From the NCBI GenBank assembly GCA_016839345.1, contig JAEOUL010000134.1:1-12596 (forward strand): a DNA stretch of 12,596 nucleotides, given 5' to 3'. Numbering within the stretch: the first letter of the stretch is position 1; the number at the start of each line of letters is the position of its first letter. Under the pieces are notes generated by a model. That model saw only the letters and a program-made list of their open reading frames with translations, did not search any database and was not told the DNA's origin. Positions 8,833 through 12,596 of this stretch are shown one piece after another. Made by a program: the position numbers and the translations under genes. The DNA comes from Candidatus Thorarchaeota archaeon. GTDB lineage: Archaea; Asgardarchaeota; Thorarchaeia; Thorarchaeales; Thorarchaeaceae.

Positions 8833-8846
8833 GATACTTTCGTATC
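8833..8846 (-). promoter_or_regulatory. GNRA-tetraloop hairpin in predicted histone mRNA leader
   Basis: The minus strand reads GATAC-GAAA-GTATC, a perfect 5-bp stem closed by a GAAA tetraloop, 36 nt upstream of the histone TTG and about 22 nt before its AAGGAG. If transcription starts near the TATA-like box at 8893-8901, the hairpin lies in the 5' untranslated leader. It could affect mRNA stability or translation. A chance 5-bp inverted repeat is possible. Confidence 0.35.
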
Positions 8847-8892
8847 TCTTGTGAATTTCTTTAAGAACTTTGTATTACCGGAAAGAATACTT

Positions 8893-8901
8893 AGAATATA
8901 T
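8893..8901 (-). promoter_or_regulatory. TATA-like box for the histone gene
   Basis: The minus strand reads GGATATATTC around this position, the best TATA match in the 170-bp gap between thiI and the histone gene. It predicts a start near 8870 and a leader of about 75 nt containing the 8833-8846 hairpin. The paired inverted repeats at 8913-8937 lie directly upstream of it. Confidence 0.45.
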
Positions 8902-8912
8902 CCAAACAACAG

Positions 8913-8937
8913 AATAACGGGTTATTAACGGCGTTAA
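8913..8937. promoter_or_regulatory. Two overlapping perfect inverted repeats upstream of the histone promoter
   Basis: On the plus strand AATAAC-GG-GTTATT (8913-8926) is a perfect 6-bp inverted repeat. It overlaps TTAAC-GGC-GTTAA (8925-8937), a perfect 5-bp inverted repeat. The result is four GTTA-type half-sites in alternating orientation within 25 bp, about 12 nt upstream of the histone TATA-like box and between it and the thiI stop (8967). This looks like an operator for a dimeric regulator of the histone gene. A thiI 3'-end structure is less likely, because the stems are short and no T-run follows. Confidence 0.45.
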
Positions 8938-8966
8938 GCTAATTTGAGAGGTTATTGAAGGACTTG

Positions 8967-10154
8967 TTATTTACCCTCACGAAGAACTATGACCTTTGCA
9001 TTTTTGAGTTCCTCAGCCAAGATGCTCAGGTCCATCGATTCTTCACATGATGCAACCTGTACTGGATCAGCCCTAACAGAAGGATATCTTGGGTTCAATG
9101 TGCAACAAGATACGCCTTCCTTCGCAAACTCATAGGTTCCGATTTCTTGGGCTAGGTGTTCGATATCGACCTTGTCATCTCCTGCGTTGGGTCTGAGAAT
9201 TGGAAAGTCAGCCACAGCATTTTCTATTACACGTAAATTCGCAGTCGTTTGAGAGGCTTGTTCTCCAATAATCTCACCTGTGACAATAGCGTCTGCTTCC
9301 TCCTGTAAAGCAATCTCTCTAGCGATTCGCAGCATATTCCTCTTACAGAAAAGACAGGTCATTTTCTCCGGGGCATGTTTCTGCGCTTCTTCAATATCAG
9401 GTGCATGAGGTATAATGTATAGCTTCACTTTGAACCCATGTATGTAGTTAGCAAGAAGTTGTGCCTGTTTCACCGCAATATCAGAGCAGTTCTCGTCAGC
9501 ATAAGGAGTATTGTCAAGATGGACAAAGACAGGGATACATCCTCGTTTCATCACTTTGTATGCAGCAATAGGTGAGTCAAGCCCAGTAGAAATTGTGCAA
9601 ACGACTTTTCCCTGAGATCCTGTTGGCATTCCTCCTACACCTTTGATTGTTCGAGTGAATAGGTGTGCCTTAGCATCTCGGACCTCAACATATATTGTCT
9701 GTTCAGGTTCTGAAAGGTTGACTCTAAGAGCTAGCTCGGGGAATTCCTCCAAGATTCTCTCGCCAAGTTGTTCTCTCAGATCCTGACTGGTATAGGGATG
9801 CTCGCCAATCCGTCTTGCTCCTACTGCAAAGGATAAACCTTTCTTGAATTCAGCTTTGACCAGCTGCTCACCTGCATGGAGAATCTCAACCAGTTCAGCA
9901 GAAACCTCAACAACTGGAGATGTTGATACAATTCCAAAGACTTTAGCTGCAACCTCAGCAGCATCAATCGCCTTATTGGTGTCAATGTATATTCTACCAT
10001 ATACTGAATGGACTTTAGTAAATGGAACATTCTTTTCTTTAAGAGCAGATTCAACTTGACCAATTAGCAGATTTTTCATCCGGCGGCGAGTCTGGTTGGA
10101 TTTGATTCCTATCTCCCCATATCGGAGAATTACGGAAGTATAGTCTGCTAGCAC
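8967..10154 (-). CDS. thiI: tRNA 4-thiouridine synthase ThiI (archaeal type, no rhodanese domain)
   Basis: 395 residues from GTG 10154, chosen because AGGTGG lies 8 nt upstream and the family motif RYGEIGIKS (11-19) then sits at its usual distance from the N-terminus. A TTG at 10190 would add 12 residues. Order: ferredoxin-like N-terminus, THUMP domain (about 55-165), then an adenylating PP-loop domain with STGLDSP at 189-195, a variant of SGGxDS with Thr in place of the first Gly. Further family motifs are CLFC (C267, C270), GEQASQT and a Cys pair at 350-351. ThiI adenylates U8 of tRNA and replaces oxygen with sulfur to give s4U. Bacterial enzymes such as that of E. coli use a C-terminal rhodanese domain as sulfur carrier; here it is absent, and the CxxC form is the archaeal type, linked to Fe-S-dependent thiolation. 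It is transcribed divergently from the GNAT gene. Confidence 0.93.
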   Translation of the reverse strand: MLADYTSVILRYGEIGIKSNQTRRRMKNLLIGQVESALKEKNVPFTKVHSVYGRIYIDTNKAIDAAEVAAKVFGIVSTSPVVEVSAELVEILHAGEQLVKAEFKKGLSFAVGARRIGEHPYTSQDLREQLGERILEEFPELALRVNLSEPEQTIYVEVRDAKAHLFTRTIKGVGGMPTGSQGKVVCTISTGLDSPIAAYKVMKRGCIPVFVHLDNTPYADENCSDIAVKQAQLLANYIHGFKVKLYIIPHAPDIEEAQKHAPEKMTCLFCKRNMLRIAREIALQEEADAIVTGEIIGEQASQTTANLRVIENAVADFPILRPNAGDDKVDIEHLAQEIGTYEFAKEGVSCCTLNPRYPSVRADPVQVASCEESMDLSILAEELKNAKVIVLREGK

Positions 10155-10162
10155 CAAAACAT

Positions 10163-10168
10163 CCACCT
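10163..10168 (-). promoter_or_regulatory. Ribosome binding site deciding the thiI start
   Basis: AGGTGG on the minus strand, 8 nt before GTG 10154. No comparable site precedes TTG 10190, which favours the shorter protein. Confidence 0.55.
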
Positions 10169-10191
10169 GACAGATACCCGCTGTTGACAAT

Positions 10192-10202
10192 GCTTATGAA
10201 TC
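10192..10202. promoter_or_regulatory. Shared AT-rich TATA-like element between divergent thiI and GNAT genes
   Basis: The 88-bp divergent gap has one clear AT-rich element, GCTTATGAATC on the plus strand (GATTCATAAGC on the minus). Its centre is about 46 nt from the GNAT start (10243) and 43 nt from the thiI GTG (10154). Archaeal TATA boxes are nearly symmetric, so one element could serve both directions with leaders of about 15-20 nt. This geometry also argues against the TTG 10190 start, which lies almost on the element. Inferred from position only. Confidence 0.3.
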
Positions 10203-10242
10203 TAGTCAAGTGTGACGACTCTAACTGGGGAATAATGGAACG

Positions 10243-11202
10243 GTGAAAATCGAAATTCAGAAATGGGATAGTATAGATGTAAGAGCACTAGCTGAGATGA
10301 CCTCAGAAGTATGCCGAGAGGAGGGACTTACTGTTTATACTGTTGATCAGTTAGAAGAATACCTGAATCTGATGAACGAGCGATTTCCGATTGAGATTGT
10401 CGTAGTAGCGTCTGAAGATGATACTGTTCAAGGATGGATGGGACTAGAAAGAACCACTAATGAAATTGGAGAAGTGAGCAGATGGCATCCATTCGTAAGT
10501 CAAGGACCAAAGAGAGAAGATGTAGGCCAGCAGTTGATTTCTGAAGTGAATAGATATGCCCTTGAGAACGGGATTAAGAGAATAGAAGTAGGATTCGGAG
10601 ATATAACTGGCGATAACCAAGAAGCGTTCTCACAACGTCAATCATGGTATGAGGCAAAGGGATGGAATCTGTTGGAGGAAAATCTCTTCATGGTTGTGAA
10701 TCCAGTGGACAAACGAAACATTCCGCAGCAGAACCTTGGGACTGAATTCAATCTACAATCTCTGGTAGATGTCAACGTGGAGAAATTGTTTGAATGCTAC
10801 AATCAGGCCTTCATGACCGGTCAAGCTATGTGGATCTATGAAATGACTGAAGAACAGAAACGACAGGAATTTAACAGGAATTTCAACAAATCGAAATCTA
10901 TCAACAAAGAAGCTTCGTTTGTTTTAGAAAAAGATGGAGATGTCGCTGGATTCATTCTTGTACTCTCAAGGACTGAAGAGGAAGAGCACATCGAGTCGCT
11001 TGGCGTTCACCCCTTTCATCGCGGAAAAGGGTTGGCGAAATTCCTTATGTCAAAAGTGATTGAAGTCTTGCGAGAGAAGGGAGCAGAGAACCTTACACTT
11101 GGAGTGGATTCAGTGAACATACCTGCTATCGGACTCTATGAGGCGTTTGGATTTCAAAGAGTATCGAGAACTGTCCGTTACTCTTGGAAAGCCGATCTTT
11201 GA
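10243..11202 (+). CDS. Tandem GNAT-family N-acetyltransferase
   Basis: 319 residues from GTG 10243; an in-frame stop at 10222-10224 leaves no longer ATG/GTG/TTG form, and only a weak GGAA lies before the start. Length and layout indicate two GNAT folds. The N-terminal half (about 1-150) looks degenerate, with VSRWHPFVSQGPKREDVGQQL where the acetyl-CoA motif should be. The C-terminal half (about 165-319) has a good motif A, HIESLGVHPFHRGKGLAKFL (249-268), with the R/Q-x-x-G-x-G/A pyrophosphate loop as HRGKGLA at 259-265. It also has the later NIPAIGLYEAFGFQ motif (about 287-300). The enzyme should acetylate an amine or the N-terminus of a small molecule or protein; the substrate is unknown. 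Two-domain GNATs often keep one active and one structural half, which fits. It converges with the phosphatase gene across 36 bp, where I see no clear terminator. Confidence 0.88.
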   Translation: MKIEIQKWDSIDVRALAEMTSEVCREEGLTVYTVDQLEEYLNLMNERFPIEIVVVASEDDTVQGWMGLERTTNEIGEVSRWHPFVSQGPKREDVGQQLISEVNRYALENGIKRIEVGFGDITGDNQEAFSQRQSWYEAKGWNLLEENLFMVVNPVDKRNIPQQNLGTEFNLQSLVDVNVEKLFECYNQAFMTGQAMWIYEMTEEQKRQEFNRNFNKSKSINKEASFVLEKDGDVAGFILVLSRTEEEEHIESLGVHPFHRGKGLAKFLMSKVIEVLREKGAENLTLGVDSVNIPAIGLYEAFGFQRVSRTVRYSWKADL

Positions 11203-11238
11203 AAATCCCATAGATGATGGTTTACAATATAGATTAAG

Positions 11239-12594
11239 TCATCGCTTCCTTAACAGGACGGTTACAACGGCTACGAGTGCAATAACAATCACTGTAACAA
11301 TCACCAATAGGGAAGAATCGCCCGGTGTAGTTGTAGGTGTTGGGGATGTCGTTGTAGTAGTAGTAGTGGTTGTAGTTGTTGTGGGAGCTGGTGTAACAAT
11401 TACAGGAAGACCATCGTAGTAGTTCTTCATAAGGTTGTATATCTCTGTGTTGTCAATTGTAACATCTTGACTTAAATCAGCGAAGGCATCTCCAAAGACA
11501 AAAATTGGTACTTGCGCACTTGTATGTAACCCAGTAGTCCAACTCACTGTAATATTGCTGGCTCTTTCGCTGCGGAGATTTCGTTTTTCACTCTCGGATA
11601 GGAGATCAGCAGGAAGCTCTGAACTGAGATTGTGACTCACAATACCTAGTCCTCCTGTTTCGTGATCTGCTGTTACAATCAGAATCGAATTAGCATGAGT
11701 TTCAACAAAATCTATTGCAACATCTATTGCTTTGTCAAAAGCTATTGCATCTAGTGCTGTTCGAACCTCATCCCAACTATGTGCAGCGTGATCAATTTTA
11801 CTCCCTTCAACCATTAGAAAGAATCCATCTGTGTCTTGAGAGAGAATCTCGAGTGATTTGTTCGTCATATCTGCAATGGATGGCTGTTCAGAATAATCAC
11901 GATCGTATTCATAGTCCATGTGATCGGGTGAAAAAAGCCCGAACACCCGTCCCGTTGTCAATGCAGCAAGCTCGGTTTTATTGTAGACCAGAGAGTATCC
12001 TTTCGAACCCATTGTCGTGATTTGTGTACCCGTGAAATAGCTCATACCTCCTCCAAGTAAAATATCTACATCTGCTTCTTCAACAATCTGACGAGCAATC
12101 TCTGCTTCATCGTTCCGATCAGCCACATGGGTCATAAAACATGCGGGTGTTGCATGTGTCAATCGACTGGTTGCAACAATTCCAGTGGACTTGTCTTGTG
12201 TTTGTGCGTATTCTAAGATTGTTTCAAGAAGTACTTGAGAAGGGTCCATCGAAACGAAAAGGTTGTTTGTCTTAAATCCAGTTGCTATCGCAGTGGCAGC
12301 AGCTGCAGAATCAGTCACAGCAGAATTTGCTGAAGAAGTAATGACTGAGGCATTCCAATCAGACTCCTGCATCTTTAGAAAGCTTGATTCCCCAACTTCA
12401 ACTAGTCTAGCTAATTCTACATGTTCATACCCCATTCCGTCACCAATCATCAAAATAATATTCAAGGGTTCATCAGCGGCCACCGTAACTAGGTCGACCC
12501 GATTGGAAGATGATTGTACAGAAATTGGGAGAAGAAACAATGTAAGAATCGAAAATACTAGCAGGTGTCGGTGGAGTGAAGTGGAAACAGTCAT
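11239..12594 (-). CDS. Membrane-anchored, secreted alkaline phosphatase (PhoA superfamily)
   Basis: 451 residues from ATG 12594, 2 nt from the window edge, so a start further upstream cannot be excluded. Residues 1-27 form a signal peptide. The active site is complete by motif: D52 in MIGDGMG (metal), nucleophile S96 in VTDSAAAATA, H147-T149 in HATP, phosphate-binding R160 in THVADR, E263, D268 and H272 in EGSKIDHAAH, D310-H311 in TADHETGG, and H357. H147 and H269 stand where E. coli PhoA has D153 and K328; both are His in mammalian enzymes. After the catalytic domain come TPAP, 12 Thr in a row (405-416), TPTTTP, a transmembrane helix (about 428-447) and a basic RKR end. It should hydrolyse phosphomonoesters outside the cell, tethered on a Thr-rich stalk that is probably O-glycosylated. 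Its physiological substrate is unknown. Confidence 0.94.
   Translation of the reverse strand: MTVSTSLHRHLLVFSILTLFLLPISVQSSSNRVDLVTVAADEPLNIILMIGDGMGYEHVELARLVEVGESSFLKMQESDWNASVITSSANSAVTDSAAAATAIATGFKTNNLFVSMDPSQVLLETILEYAQTQDKSTGIVATSRLTHATPACFMTHVADRNDEAEIARQIVEEADVDILLGGGMSYFTGTQITTMGSKGYSLVYNKTELAALTTGRVFGLFSPDHMDYEYDRDYSEQPSIADMTNKSLEILSQDTDGFFLMVEGSKIDHAAHSWDEVRTALDAIAFDKAIDVAIDFVETHANSILIVTADHETGGLGIVSHNLSSELPADLLSESEKRNLRSERASNITVSWTTGLHTSAQVPIFVFGDAFADLSQDVTIDNTEIYNLMKNYYDGLPVIVTPAPTTTTTTTTTTTTSPTPTTTPGDSSLLVIVTVIVIALVAVVTVLLRKR
11347..11382 (-). repeat. ACN microsatellite encoding the 12-Thr stalk of the phosphatase
   Basis: 36 bp of ACN triplets (ACA, ACT, ACC and ACG mixed, with four ACT in a row) code for T405-T416. 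On the plus strand it reads as GTNG-like repeats and creates a false polyvaline frame. Mixed codons suggest selection for threonine; the ACT run could still slip and change stalk length between strains. Confidence 0.8.
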
Positions 12595-12596
12595 GA

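Noticed and set aside
8594..8854. 86-codon plus-strand ORF over the histone gene
   Set aside because: Antisense shadow of the histone; the minus frame is a clear HMf-family match.
10155..10190. Longer thiI start at TTG 10190
   Set aside because: No good ribosome binding site precedes it, it sits next to the TATA-like element, and the extra 12 residues are not needed for the ThiI N-terminal fold. The GTG at 10154 has AGGTGG at the proper distance. Not fully excluded.
10204..10220. Inverted repeat AGTC-N9-GACT (with inner GTCA-N4-TGAC) before the GNAT gene
   Set aside because: Arms are only 4 bp and are expected often by chance; no second copy was seen.
11203..11238. Terminator between the convergent GNAT and phosphatase genes
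   Set aside because: The 36-bp gap contains neither a clear hairpin nor a T-run on either strand.
11138..11419. 93-codon plus-strand ORF with a polyvaline stretch
   Set aside because: The polyvaline is the reverse complement of the phosphatase Thr codons, and the ORF begins inside the GNAT gene in another frame.

Overview
The window is archaeal chromosome. The clearest marker is a gene for a short HMf-type histone. Supporting signs are a rhodanese-less ThiI with a CxxC motif, TATA-box-like promoters, Shine-Dalgarno sites in front of GTG/TTG starts, and secreted proteins that carry Ig-like arrays or a Thr-rich stalk plus C-terminal membrane anchor. Giant Ig/LamG/DUF2341 surface proteins and polyThr-stalk anchors are common in Asgard archaea (Thorarchaeia/Lokiarchaeia-like). 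That placement is an inference from style; nothing in the window fixes it.

Layout: the left 7.6 kb is one uninterrupted minus-strand reading frame. It begins at a GTG (7625) with a strong ribosome binding site and signal peptide and runs off the left edge, giving at least 2541 residues. It encodes a giant secreted protein: signal peptide, beta-sandwich, DNRLRE/CBM-like domain, a duplicated DUF2341-LamG module, then a tandem array of about 11 Ig-like repeats of roughly 100 residues. Because it has no stop inside the window, a complete-ORF search misses it and shows only shadow ORFs there.

Upstream of it on the same strand, in transcription order, are thiI (tRNA 4-thiouridine synthase), a histone gene and a DUF2334/NodB-like deacetylase, separated by 170, 71 and 179 bp. 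These gaps hold separate promoter-like elements, so the genes look individually transcribed. The gap ahead of the histone gene is the richest: two overlapping perfect inverted repeats beside a TATA-like box, and a 5-bp hairpin with a GAAA tetraloop in the predicted leader. A plus-strand gene for a two-domain GNAT acetyltransferase diverges from thiI and converges on a minus-strand alkaline phosphatase gene at the right edge. The phosphatase has a signal peptide, a complete PhoA-type active site, a 12-Thr stretch and a C-terminal transmembrane anchor.

The window thus mixes housekeeping genes (tRNA thiolation, chromatin) with cell-surface genes (giant adhesin-like protein, tethered phosphatase). 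I see no tRNA, rRNA, CRISPR array, insertion sequence or classical defence system. All genes with both ends inside the window appear to use GTG or TTG starts.
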